This document shows, in pieces, positions 46,160 to 57,889 of a stretch of 64,000 bases of DNA. The translations under genes and the position numbers were made by a program. Within the stretch, counting starts at the first letter, position 1, and each line of letters begins with the position of its first letter. The stretch comes from Rhizophagus clarus (taxonomy: Eukaryota > Glomeromycota > Glomeromycetes > Glomerales > Glomeraceae), in NCBI GenBank assembly GCA_015698045.1, contig BLAL01000285.1, forward strand, positions 3,474,001 through 3,538,000, given 5' to 3'. The notes beneath the pieces were generated by a model that saw only the letters and a list, made by a program, of their open reading frames with translations, had not been told where the DNA came from and made no database searches.

Positions 46160-49100
46160 ATGAGTCAAATGGAAGAATTTTCCGTAAAAATCGATGACAA
46201 AAATGATAAAGATGACGATGTTCAAGACGATGATGATGACGACTTCGATTCCGATAAACCATTTAATGGTAAACCTACCATGATGGAAGTATCACCAAAT
46301 GAAAAGTACCTAGTTGCTTACAATAAAGAAGATAATTCAATTTTAGGTTGGAGTATTGAAAATCATGATGAGGGTCCACTTAAATTAGACATAAATTTTA
46401 AATTAAGGGATATAGGTGAAGGAACACTATATCAAATGTGTGTTTCCGATGACAAGAAACTTGTATATACGTATGGTATCCATAAAACTAAACTAGGTAA
46501 GTAACGTGAAATTCGATAAGTTCTCCCGTTATATATCTAAGTAAGAATATGTTGTTCAATTTATTAGCAATACACGATATGATGGATAGAGATCGTAAAA
46601 TTACTGTAGATTGCGACTTTACGGATCGTTGTGATTATTGTACCTTTAACCTAAAAGGTGAACTTATTTTATATTGTGACCCTTATATTTATATTTATCC
46701 CACAAAAACTAAACGTAATAAATGGAAGTATAAAAGAATGTACGAGATTCCCCTCTATTTTATGCCTATTAGCATATCACCAAAAGACAAACTTTATTTA
46801 TATTCAAATAATTCCATTTATGAATGGGATCTTAACACTGAAAAAGGTGTAAAAATATTTGGTAATGATAAGGAGATAAACCCTAATCTTGAGGTATGCA
46901 AGAAATTATCTGATTAAACTTATTTTAAAATATTTTGACTAACTATTATTTGTTCATTTTGTAATTTTAAGGACGAACTTATATATTCCAAAGATAATAT
47001 ACAAATTTCTAGGAATGAAAATTTAGTTTGTATAAAAATCGATAGTAAAATTATTGTCTATATGATTGATTTAGAAATTCAAGTTGCTTCTTTGGATATT
47101 AATTATGGTATTGTTTTTATTAATGATAAAAATTATATTGTTTCATTGAACTTTTAATTAATAATAATATTTTTATTTATTTAGATATTCAACTTCGCAC
47201 GTTCGTGAAACATCCTGTTTTATGTCCTTTATTATTTCCTTTATTATTATCTTTATTTAAAAATAAACTAAAAGGTGAATTTTGGGACGAATGTAAAGGA
47301 AAATCTTTAGGTCATTTGAAACAATCTGACCAATTATCAAAAGAATTTTTTCAAAATTATATTCAAGTTACAGACGATTACGTATTTGGATTTCCAGATG
47401 AAAATCTTTGGAAAATTGATTTGAAAGAAGTGATATCAAATATATTAAATGTGTGTTCTTCATTTAAAAATTCTGATGAATCAAATAATAATAATTCTGA
47501 TGAAATTATTGAAAACTGGTATTTTGACAAAAAGGAAACGTATAAATCATGTGATCGTCTTAATCTTCTTTTATTTAATCCATATGCATATCCGGATGTT
47601 ATAAAAGCTTTATTTCATGAAACTATATCAAATTTTGAATACAAAAATAAACTAGAAGTGTTTGGAAATTTAAAAAAATGGAAAGTTATTATAAATAATA
47701 TGGGAGAAATTGAACTGCAAGTCTTTAAAAAACTTAACGATATTAACGAATGGAAGTTAATTTGTAAGATGGTTGAACCAGAGTCAATTGAAGGACAAAG
47801 CTTAGTTGGAATTAAGTTATTTGATAACAGTAATATTATTATATTAACAATATGGGGTGTTTTTATTTACCATTTTAATGAAAATAACAAATTCATTTCT
47901 TTAATTTATCATTATGAAATATATTTATATGATGAAGAAGGATTTTTACGTGACTATAAAAAAGCATTTCCGGACCCCGCTATTTTACCTTTGCCAAATA
48001 GTAAGAGCTTTAGGTCTGATATTTGGGTCTCATCTATAAAAAATAATAAGGAGTTGATGTTGAAATATGGTGTTGAGTTGTTAAAATTTGCAATTAGAAA
48101 GCGTAAGCCGGAATTAATCGATGAAGTATACGAGAAATGTATTACGTATTTTAAAGAAGAAAGAAATAATAGAATGTTTTTAAGTATCATAACCTCTATA
48201 ATGCCATCATTGAACGAGTATTATCCAGAGTATATTGAAAGATACTCATTAGATACATTAATGATCACGTATTCATCCATTTATAATACAAAAGATGATG
48301 AACTACATCTTGATTCTTTTCAATATGAAATGTTTAATTTATCAAAATCTATTTGGTGGGCAAAATACAATGCATTCATGAATCAATTATATAAAGATCA
48401 TAAGAAAATACTCTGGATATTGAATGTTATTCAAATTTTAATAATTTTACCCATTTTTCCAATTTATTTTGCTACATTATATATGCTAATGGAATTCGAT
48501 TTTATTATCGTTTATGATAAGAAAGTTGACAAATATCGTGATATATTCTCCTCTCTTTATTTTAGTGTTTATAATTTTTTTTCAAATTATAAAAATTCCT
48601 CAATGATTTATTTTACAAACCCTTATATTAAATTCATTACTTATCCAAAAGATTATAATTGGTTTTTGGAATTAATTAAACCTCAACCTAGTCCATTTGT
48701 TGAAACGACTATGAATAGGGATATTTATAAAACATGGGATGGAGAAGCAATAATTAATTTTAAATGGAATACTTACGGAAAATATTATTATGCATTCATT
48801 TGGATTTTATTTATGGCTTTCCTTGGATGCTTTACTATTGCTGCAACAACCCCTCAGCAATATATTGATGATAATATTCAAAAACAACTTCTAGTTGCTT
48901 CAGTTATACTTGGATTTATTCATCTTATTTTTGAAATTCGCCAAATTATTTATGATGCTAATAAATGGATCCGTGATTTTTGGAACATGTTTGGTATGTA
49001 ATATATATTTAATGTTTGTACAAAATTTCAGCTTAAGAAAAGAGGTTAATTATTTTTTATTTCACATTACAGATGTAATTGCATATGTGCTTCCAATTTA

Positions 49101-50189
49101 TACTTCTATTATTTGGCTTCAAACAAATGAAATGAATACAATTCCATTACTTTCCTTTTCATGTTTGTTTTTAGATATAAAATTTTTGTTATTTTTTAGG
49201 GCAATTGAATATTTTGGTGTATATTTTGCCATAATTATTAGTGTCGCACAACAGATTATCTCTTTCTTAGTAGTTTTGTTTATTATCATAATAAGTTTTG
49301 CACATGCATTTTATATTTTATTAATACCAAGAACTCCATTTTCTTTTGATGAACGTACAAATAATAATGACCCCAATAATCCTTGGAATTTAGCTTCTTC
49401 ATTCAATCTGATATCTGAAGATGGAAGTGTTAATCCTAATCCATATATTATTCAACCACCCAATGGAAATACGAATATGTTTGTAGATTTTAGAACATCT
49501 CTTTTTGCAATGTATAAATTCTTAACAGGTAGTAATGAGAACATGAACATTTATTTATTTTGATATTTTACTAAATATTTTAAATCTTTTTTTTTTTTAG
49601 GTGATTCAAGTGCACTATCTAATTGGACATATGTAGATAACCCAGCACTTGCAATATTGATCGTCTTATTCTCTTTATTGATTGTTGTGTATCTTATGAA
49701 TTTGTTGATCGGATTACTTAATAATGCAATTGAAAAAGACAATAATAGAGTTTCATATTTAATACAGAAAGCTGAGGTAATAATTATCATTACATTATTT
49801 TGATAAGAAATTATTGATGAATTATTGTAAAACCACTAAAAAATTTTCGATTTATCTTGATCCAGATTTTGGCTGAAATTGAGTTATTTTATTTATTCCC
49901 ATATCAAAGACGTTGGGAGACATGGTTTCCTGAAGTAATGTATGTAAAATTTATTATTTATTTATTATTTATTTTTTGAAGTTTTTTTTTTTTTAAAAAA
50001 AAAAAAAATAATTCTTTACTGACTTATATGTTTATTATTTTAAGACATTATAGTGCGGACGTTGATAAAGTACGTGAAAAAATTAAAGAAATGATTAAAA
50101 ATAATGAATGGGATATTAATGATGAATCAAAAAAAAATTTAATGAAACAACTCAATATTCAACATTTTACAAATAAGAATACCTTGTGA
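46160..50189 (+). CDS. Intact eight-exon TRP-like ion-transport protein with repeat-like N-terminal domain
   Basis: Exons 46160-46496, 46568-46893, 46972-47107, 47185-48993, 49073-49528, 49601-49776, 49866-49939 and 50045-50189 join in frame (3,459 bases) to 1,152 residues. The start has a D-rich run and then KPTMMEVSPNEKYLVAYNKE-like repeats resembling degenerate WD40 blades (about residues 30-270). The cytosolic middle contains YAYPDVIKALFHE and RYSLDTLM. Membrane segments lie near 674-700, 799-820, 834-850, 871-885, 894-910 and 917-952, a pore-like FRTSLFAMYKFLTG at about 1008-1021, and a last segment (ILIVLFSLLIVVYLMN) at about 1040-1056, followed by a charged tail. This is the layout of the fungal ion-transport-domain proteins I associate with Rhizophagus, which are related to TRP channels; cation transport is expected. 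All introns are 71-105 bp. No breaks. Confidence 0.85.
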
Positions 50190-52032
50190 GATTATTAAGT
50201 TGCAATAAATTTTGTATTATATATGTACATGTACTATATATATATTTTTTTATTAACTTTTATTTATTTTGATCACTGGAATTTACAAAGTATTATTATT
50301 ATTTTTTTTTTATAATAGGATAGGCAAATTTATAATTTATTATAATAATTTATAAATATAATATAATAAATAAAGTAAAATAAATTATTTTATACTGTAA
50401 TTTCGAAATGTTTATTTAATCAAGTATATTTGGTAACTATCTTCATATAGAGTATTAGAACATTATAAACTTTTCTCTAATTTATATAATCAGGTCCTAC
50501 TTTTTTTATGGAAACTATAACTAAATATTACATTACTTGTAAATTTATTATGTATTCATATGTAAAATTCTCATTGTATCCTACTTTAATCTACAATTTA
50601 GACTGCTGCCACGGAAGTAGAATGAAACAAATGATGAAAAGATTTTGAGCGTCGATTTCCTATCATAAAAAGTGATATTGCAAGGAATGAAAAAAAAAAC
50701 CCCCCAAATCTTATCATCATCACAGGGAGATAGAACAGTCATCTGTATTTCTTCTTTATTATTTCCACCATCTACAGGCGAAGTTGTCAAGACTATCAAG
50801 TTCAGGAAAAATCTATTGAATAAACAGAAAATTAACTGAAAATTAGCTAATGAAAATAAAGCGAAGGGAAATCACGCAATACTCTCAACGAAAGTCGTAT
50901 CGTTATAGAAGATATGAGAGTGATATGAGAGAAGACATAAAGGTTATTATATAAGAAAAAAATAGTGAAATCTCATCACAAGTAACCAAGTCGATTCAGA
51001 AGCATTTCATTCTCATAACTGCAAAATTTAAGCTTATGGAAATGGAAATCAAAAGTAAACAAATTAGAAAATGTATTCGGCGGGTATTTACAGTACAGTA
51101 CTGCACATATTAGTCTAGTTCCAGAAATCTGAAATTCCACTAACTAATAGAATCGATCCAACTCAAATTTGGTGTGGATGACACTATTTTGATTTTGGGC
51201 GAAAAGATAAATGATAGGTTGAAACAAATTTAAATTTAAAGTAGAAACAATCCACACAAATTTTTTGAAAAAATATAATTATTTTACGGGATTACGAGTG
51301 TGTAAAATAAAAAATAGACGACTGTGAAATGATCGTCAGTGAAGCGACTGTTGGTGAAACGTTTGTCAGTGAAGTGATTGTCAGTGAAATGAGCCGACCC
51401 CAAATATCTATGTGACGTGTTTATATGAAGCTGTATCTCTGAAACATGTTCATCCTCTAAACATGAATTAGTATTATATTTTATCCTGCTTAATGCTTTA
51501 GTGTATTTTATAAATAAAGATTAAATAAATTCAAATTATTGACCTTCATTTGTTTATCATTTGTTTATTTTTTTTTAAAAAAATTTGTACTAATAAGTAT
51601 ATCTTGCAAAATTTATTCATGATTTTTTTGAGATTTATTTCGAGTTTCCTCATCAAATTTATACATTAAGAATTTTCTTGATTTTTCTTTTACATATCTG
51701 ATATCGTGATCGTTAGCGTTAGTGTTATTTTAGACATGTGAGATCGATGTTTAAATGATTGGCTGTCATTGTTGTGCCACACAATGACACATGACAACAA
51801 TCACCGTACTGTACAAGTACATCATGATAAATAAACATATTATGTTACACCTGTAAAAATATGTTAGAGCATAATTAATTTCGATAATTACTCTCTTTTT
51901 TATATTGTTAATTTAACTATTATAATTGTCAATAGGTATGAAATCCAGCAATAAATAATATCCGTCGATAAATGTACACATATAAAATGCAAATTAGAGT
52001 ATCGATTATTCAATTTTATTTTAACTAGTAGT
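50190..52032. other. Intergenic stretch, no gene supported
   Basis: The antisense frame at 50581-50799 overlaps an A-run and shows no family signature. A short tandem repeat lies at 51316-51391. The rest is AT-rich without features I can support. Confidence 0.45.
51316..51391. repeat. 15-bp tandem repeat (GTGAA[AG][CT]GA[CT][CT]GTCA)
   Basis: Five units such as GTGAAATGATCGTCA and GTGAAGTGATTGTCA, differing almost only by C/T and A/G. Confidence 0.7.
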
Positions 52033-52242
52033 TTGTATAAGTTTAAATTTTATTTTTCCGATGAGACTCCTGATTCGGAATCTTTAAGAGGTAGACAACC
52101 AATGTTATTACATACCGTTCCAGAGACAATATATGATTCAGGCTATATCGATATTAATATGATCAATAAATATAAAGCAGAGGGTGTAATTAAAATATAT
52201 GAAGAAGATATAACTGGAAACATCTACGAAGATTTCGAATAA
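52033..52242 (+). CDS. Short ORF or last exon, hypothetical
   Basis: Sixty-nine residues ending in an acidic tail (EEDITGNIYEDFE) and containing SLRGRQPMLLHTVPETIYDS. Residue use is unlike the surrounding AT noise (P, R, G, H, D present), and a TTTTAACTAG acceptor-like run stands just upstream, so it may be the last exon of a gene whose other exons I cannot identify. Product not recognised. Confidence 0.35.
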   Translation: MYKFKFYFSDETPDSESLRGRQPMLLHTVPETIYDSGYIDINMINKYKAEGVIKIYEEDITGNIYEDFE

Positions 52243-53194
52243 ATCAGAAAAAAATTTCAAATGAATTAAATGAATTTTATTTAGCGTCATCATATTTGAT
52301 TTTGGTTTCAGCAAGCCATCAAAAAGGGTTTCTTCTTCGTCAGCTAAAGAGTTTACCTGTGAAACATCGAATGGGGTAAGCTCAGCCTTACTGGTTATTT
52401 GAAGATTCCACATGTATATATATGTCATAATTGGGATTTTATAACGTAATATCTACATGATGTATGAGAGTGAATGATACAATTTATGTAATTTACGAAT
52501 AGTTCAAAGCTATAAAAAGAGTTTCCCAAAGAAATATTTATTTATTTTATTTATTTTATTTTACGATATTATAGAATATATGAAAATGACTATTTATCGA
52601 CATGAGTCTCATTTTACAAATCTATCCGTACGATAACTACAACATTAGTTTTTTTTAACTGGATAAAAAAAAGAACATACTGTATAATTTAATTCTAGTA
52701 GACGTACATTTTGTAACAAAAAAATTATCATGTTTTTTTTGTTTCTCATCCCTTAAATATTATATAATATTATTTTAATTATGACAAAATTTAATTATTT
52801 TCTCAAAAATATTCGTGATGGACTCTTTTAAGTTGATTGATTATCTCGATTATATCACCGAAGTATTATGTATTTATTTGATAAGAGTTTAATAAAAATA
52901 AAAATTAAGAAAATATTTTATTTTTAAAACTAAGGATATATGATTATTACGCGCACACTGCATATAAGTTAACCGCAAAGTATTTTTAAATGCCGATAGG
53001 ACTAATAAAATGGGATGAATATCTGTAAAGAAATGTGCGATACTTAATTGGAAAAAAAAAATACAATTAAGTCAATATATTCTTTAATGAAAAAATAGCC
53101 ATTATAATAAAATATCCTATAAAATGATATTTCATTGTAATTATAATTAAAAAAAAGCCATTATGTTATTAATATAAACCCAATTTAGTTATTA
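52243..53194. other. AT-rich intergenic stretch, no gene seen
   Basis: It contains a TTTATTTTATTTATTTTATT run at 52539-52563 that could be an old retroelement tail, but I found no flanking duplication. Confidence 0.45.
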
Positions 53195-53470
53195 AATTAA
53201 CAGTATCAAGAAAAATTCGCGCGAATTTTTCTTGATCATTGTTTTAATTTAGAATTTTTCTTAACAATCGGTATACCTTGAATTTTAAAATTAAGTATTA
53301 TCAAGAAATTCACTTCTTAGTCATTGTTTTTAATTTAATAATCGGACTTTGAATCTAAAAATTTAACAGTATCAACAAAAGTTCATACGAATTTTTCTTA
53401 ACAACCATAGCTTAATTTATTATTCGGACTGTTCATTTAGAATTTGCCATATTATTTTATGTTAATAAAG
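53195..53470. repeat. Three diverged ~90-130 bp units around a perfect 32-bp palindrome
   Basis: The unit starts AACAGTATCAAGAAAAATTC. In the first copy ATCAAGAAAAATTCGC is followed directly by its own reverse complement (53205-53236), a perfect 32-bp palindrome. Later copies (near 53300 and 53370) keep AAGAAATTC/GAATTTTTCTT in broken form. No gene is seen on to 53870; that part is AT-rich. Confidence 0.75.
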
Positions 53471-53879
53471 TTATTCATTATTTTATAAAAATTTCTTATA
53501 CTAGATAGAATTAATATTTTAGTCTTTTTTTTTATTTTTATTTATTACAAATAATTCATTTTAACACAAGACATTTTAATACTTCTATTATTTTCTTTTC
53601 TTTTCCTAATAGACGTAAAAAAATTTTTTTTTTTTTAAAAGAGATAATTATAATAAAATTTGTATATGAATTTAAATTCACATTAATCTAAATAAAAATT
53701 AATATATAAGATATATAAATAAAGTTCCTTGTCTTCATCTATTACTGACTTTTCATTAATCTAAATAAAAATTAACAGTTTCAAATTTGTGATTTTTTTT
53801 TTTTTTAACTTTTACCTATTACTTTTCATTTAATGATCATTCCTCTATTAACTAAAATCTATATTTTTTTTTTCTTTTC

Positions 53880-54355
53880 ATGATAAATTTTTTGAATACC
53901 CCTCCAGCATTTAATATCTGCTCTATTTCTTTAAACGCTTTTTCTCCTTTAAAATTATAAAGCAAGGAGAATAATGCGTAATATGATTTTTAAAATACCA
54001 ATAAATGTAATTTCATTGCAAATATATGAGAAAATTTTGTTCTATACCACAGTATGGTAGTTTCAAGATCATCAGCTACTTCTTGAGGACATTCAAAAGT
54101 CACTCTAAGTTAATATTTCTGTGTAGATCTTCAGCATCTTCCGCAGATGAGCTTTTAATATATTAATGAATTCAACTTGTTTTGTCAAATTTCTGGCTTC
54201 TTCTTTACAGTTAGATGATGAATTTGATTTCGTATTGCTGAAATTATTTTCTAAGATGATCTACGATTAGTGATCAAGTCCGAAACTTGGATATGTGGAG
54301 GAAATGTATTACAAGACTTTTTTAATACATTTTCACAAATAGAGCAGTAAACCAT
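53880..54355 (-). pseudogene. Decayed gene relic with a short Cys motif
   Basis: On the minus strand coding-like pieces follow in order: NPAMVYCSICENVLKKSCN (C-x2-C motif) at about 54350, FPPHIQVSDLI, RNQIHHLTVKKK, then FECPQEVADDLETTILWYRT and FSHIFAMKLHLLVF, ending EKAFKEIEQILNAGGVFKKF near 53890. Several stops and frame changes separate them. It may have been a zinc-binding regulator or element protein; I do not recognise it. Confidence 0.45.
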
Positions 54356-54607
54356 TGCTGGATTTTAATCATGTATCTAATAAATAAATAAATAAACAAA
54401 TTATTAGAATACAAATAATTCAAATAAAAAAAATAATTATGATAATCTGTATTTTTTAATACATACCTTTGATTCATAAATTTATTTTGATTTGCATATC
54501 ATCTGATCAATTAATTGTTGTGTAGCGTTATAAATCAAAATAAAAAAATCCACCCATATATAAATCCGCCATATGTTGATGTCATAAAAATCCAAATATA
54601 AAAAAAA

Positions 54608-54700
54608 ATGAATGTACCAAATAAAGTTATTAAGGTAAGAATGGTACAAAGGAATGATAAAGAAATGATAAAAATTGTAGTTCAGAGCCGGATTGGTTAA
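54608..54700 (+). CDS. Possible 30-residue peptide, conserved in two tandem units
   Basis: ATG at 54608, stop TAA at 54698-54700; the same frame and length occurs at 54911-55003. Most residues are identical, with two silent changes and one replacement in the region I compared (DKEMIK versus DKENIK). The AGTTCA arm and the A-box-like word lie inside this frame, so conservation may reflect either peptide or nucleic-acid structure. Product unknown. Confidence 0.2.
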   Translation: MNVPNKVIKVRMVQRNDKEMIKIVVQSRIG

Positions 54701-55370
54701 AACCGCATGGGATGAACTATCGTTTAAAGATTAACGATTAAACTATTGAGGTATTAATAGGGTAAGGATTTGATAATATAAATAGAGATATATAAAAAAT
54801 TATTACAAAAAAAATGTTAAAAAAAAGTTTACGAAATATGAAAAAAAACGAGTAAAAAAATTTTAATTTAAAGAAGAGGAGGAGGAAAGAAATAAGAAAA
54901 ATAAAAAAAAATGAATGTACCAAATAAAGTTATTAAGGTAAGAATGGTACAAAGGAATGATAAGGAAAATATAAAAATAGTAGTTCAGAGCCGGATTGGT
55001 TAAAACCATATGGATGAACTATCGTTTAGAGATTAACGATTGAACTATTGGGATATTAAAAAAGGGTAAGGATTTGATAATTTAATTGGGGATATATAAA
55101 AAATTATTACAAAATAAAAATAAAATTTATGAAAGTGAAAAAAAACGAATAAAAGAAATTTTATATAAGAAGAGAGGGGAAGAGAAATAAGAAAAATAAA
55201 AAAGTAATAATAATGTACCAAATAAAGTTATTAAGGTAAGAATGATACAAAGGAATTAATAGGAATTTATAAAAATAGTAGTTCAGAGCCTGATTGGTTA
55301 AAACCGCACAGGATGAACTGTCATTTAAAATCAATGACTGAAGGGTATGAAAAAAGGGTAAGGATTTGAG
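54608..55370 (+). repeat. Three tandem ~300-bp units with conserved inverted repeats and a small ORF
   Basis: Units begin at about 54608, 54911 and 55209 (spacing about 303 and 298). Each starts AATGTACCAAATAAAGTTAT and contains three successive inverted repeats: TGTACCA/TGGTACA (54613-54619, 54642-54648), AGTTCA/TGAACT (54679-54684, 54713-54718) and ATCGTT/AACGAT (54719-54724, 54733-54738). In unit 3 the last stem reads GTCATT/AATGAC, so two base pairs changed on both sides together. Units 1 and 2 carry a 30-residue ORF of equal length (54608-54700 and 54911-55003, starting MNVPNKVIKVRMV); unit 3 lacks its start and has stops. A TAGTTCAGAGCCGG word resembles a pol III A box. Tails are A/G-rich. 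Confidence 0.85.
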
Positions 55371-55374
55371 ATAT

Positions 55375-56180
55375 AGATCATGTAAATTAAATTTATGTAT
55401 ATGAAAAGGTAATACACCCTATCATATACAAAAATAACTGAATCAGCCAAGAAAAAAGGAAGATGTTTTAATAAAAATAAAAATGATAGAACAATTTTGT
55501 CAGAAAAGCAATAAAATGAAATAAAAAGAAAAATAAAAGAGAAAAAAATGGTTAAAAGAATAAACAAAATATCACTATTCAATTGTGTTTCCACAATTGA
55601 ATAGTGATGAGAAAAGCATTTATTAAGGGGAATTTCAGTTAAAGAAGAATGAACAAAATTGGGGCAGAGATCAAAAGACATTTTCAAAAGTTAGGTTTAG
55701 AAAGTTTTATAAAAAAGTTAAAAAGATTTATTGTAAAAGACTCTAAGAAAAAAAAAAAATAAAAGAAAAATACATATATTTATAGAATTTTGAAATTGGG
55801 TAATTACATTGTAATTTACAATAATTTATTATTACCTATATTTACTTAGTATGAGTCATTTATATCTTGTTAGTAAAACCTTTAAATTTGCATATTAAAT
55901 CAGTTATACACATATTTATTTTGTATGAGTCATATATTCTAAATCAGTTAAATAATAAATTTGCATACTGACTCATCCTGTAAATGATTTAAGTAATTAT
56001 GATTGATTATTAAAATTAAGATGATGATAATCTTGTTGAAAATAAACTTAGCAATAATCTTTCTGACAATATTTACTGCGGCTTATCAAGATTGATATGA
56101 ATCATATTATTAAATTCATGGTATATATAATTTTTACATAATTGCGTAATAAATTATAATATTATAATAATCACATATCA
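55375..56180. other. AT-rich stretch with one strong hairpin, no gene supported
   Basis: An antisense frame at 55331-55687 has F/I/L-rich, low-complexity composition and ends within unit 3 of the tandem repeats; I do not accept it as a gene. The hairpin at 55571-55608 is listed separately. Confidence 0.45.
55571..55608. other. Perfect 17-bp hairpin, 4-base loop
   Basis: ATCACTATTCAATTGTG, loop TTTC, then the exact reverse complement. It lies about 200 bases beyond the third tandem unit. Confidence 0.8.
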
Positions 56181-56184
56181 CATA

Positions 56185-56250
56185 TAGTATTCACAAATTC
56201 AACACAAATTCAACACAAATTCAACACAAATTTGACACAAATTTGAAACA
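56185..56250. repeat. 12-bp tandem repeat (ACACAAATTCAA)
   Basis: Five copies in a row; the last two read ACACAAATTTGA. Scattered further copies occur to about 56310. Confidence 0.8.
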
Positions 56251-57639
56251 AGTAATAAAATTTGTCCAGAATTAACTAATTTTTACCAAAATTATCAACA
56301 CAAATTGAACACACTTATATAACCTTATAAATAACTAATGACAGTCACTATAAAAGTTGTGTTTAACCATCCACAATCATACTAAGTTACCAAATAACTC
56401 TCAATTAAAGGTGAATTAAAAGTGAATTAAATGCGAATTAACATATAATACATTTAATTATGCAAAAATCTAATATGGATTTTATTGTCATTGTTTACTC
56501 ACTCCCTTAAAATTTTTTGCTCATATTTCCACTGTTCAGGGATAATTACAATACAATTACATATGCTTAAATATCACAATTAAAGGGATGAAGATATTTT
56601 ATGTGTTGATGTACTTTTGTATTTTCAATTAATTGGATCTTCCATCTACACCATAATTGGATTTTAATTTACTCCGTTTTGAACAATTAAACAAATGATT
56701 ACTAACAAGCCTATTAAAAGTTCTGCACATGACTTTTCGATCAGGACAATATTTGATATATTGTACCAGTATACCAATAAATATTAACTCAATATATACT
56801 TTTCCACCATATTTGCATATTGGAATAGACACTTAGAAATATAAAAAATTTTTGACAAATCGACAACAACAGATTTATAGGAAATGCCAAATAATTTTGA
56901 CATGCTTAAATTTTTAAAATTGCCAAAATCGGTAGAATTGGCAAAATATCTAAAATATCAAAATAAAACCTGACATTTTGCGGCACAAACTCAGGACAGT
57001 CTTGCAACATTTATATGAACTATTAAGTGTTTGGCGAGATACGTTACTAGGTACAAGTTAAATATTTCAAAAAAAAAACTGGTCAACAAATACCATCAGT
57101 TGAAGAAATAGTGGAAACTATTTAAGAATTCAGGAATGCTTTTCGAATGATGTAGAAATAATAATATAAAGTTAGACGAAAACTTTATTACGGATGCAAA
57201 TGCAAAAATCGTTATAATGTTGGTGATCAGACTATGACTACTATAACAATTTTCTTCTGATAGGAATAAAGAAAAATTAACAGGTAATTAAGAACCCATG
57301 TCAGAAGTGTTCGACATTATGCCGAATTCTTTCCCTAAATAGTAACAATTTAACAAATAAATAGAAAAAAAAAATCAAAGAAATAATTCTTGATACGTTT
57401 TTAATGTTTTTTGTGAAGAATAAACCAGCGTGAAATATACATTAAATTTTAAAACGCAATATAATACGGTACGAAAAGTTTATTTTTATTTTCATTGATG
57501 ATACTACAAATAAAGTAGAAACACGACCAGCCAGATCTTTCTCAGTATTACCACAAAATTTCCCACCCATGTGATCTGAATTTTTTGACCTGAATTAATC
57601 GACCAAAATTATTATCAAACTAGAATATGCGTTTTATTT
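56251..57639. other. Intergenic stretch, only weak coding hints
   Basis: An antisense frame at 56629-56832 (67 residues, CKYGGKVYIELIF ... CPDRKVMCRTFNRLV) has some protein-like composition but no recognised family or splice partner. Short plus-strand pieces near 57080 (QQIPSVEEIVETI) may be gene dust. Neither is strong enough to call. Confidence 0.35.
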
Positions 57640-57659
57640 TAGGGGACTTTCGTCCCCTA
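57640..57659. other. GC-rich perfect hairpin in AT-rich context
   Basis: TAGGGGAC, loop TTTC, GTCCCCTA. Eight perfect pairs, five of them G-C, in a region of about 75% AT. Confidence 0.7.
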
Positions 57660-57889
57660 TGATATTGTCTCGTTGTTAGCCAATAAGATGGTTTGCGGGC
57701 ATGAGATATAAACGAAGAATAAATTTATGTGCCATATTATTAAATAATTTTGTATATATCATGATATAATATATAAGATATTTAAATAAAAGTTGCATGA
57801 TGCAACGTAAAATTTGTGCAATCACTTCTATAACTTATTTAAAATTATTGTCGAATGGCATTTAATAGTATAGAACTGATTTCTATCAA

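Noticed and set aside
52539-52563. TTTA-rich run as a retroelement tail
   Set aside because: No flanking duplication and no body sequence that can be recognised.
54738-54923. Antisense 61-residue frame in tandem unit 1
   Set aside because: F- and I-rich, caused by A-rich tail of the unit; not conserved as a frame in the other units.
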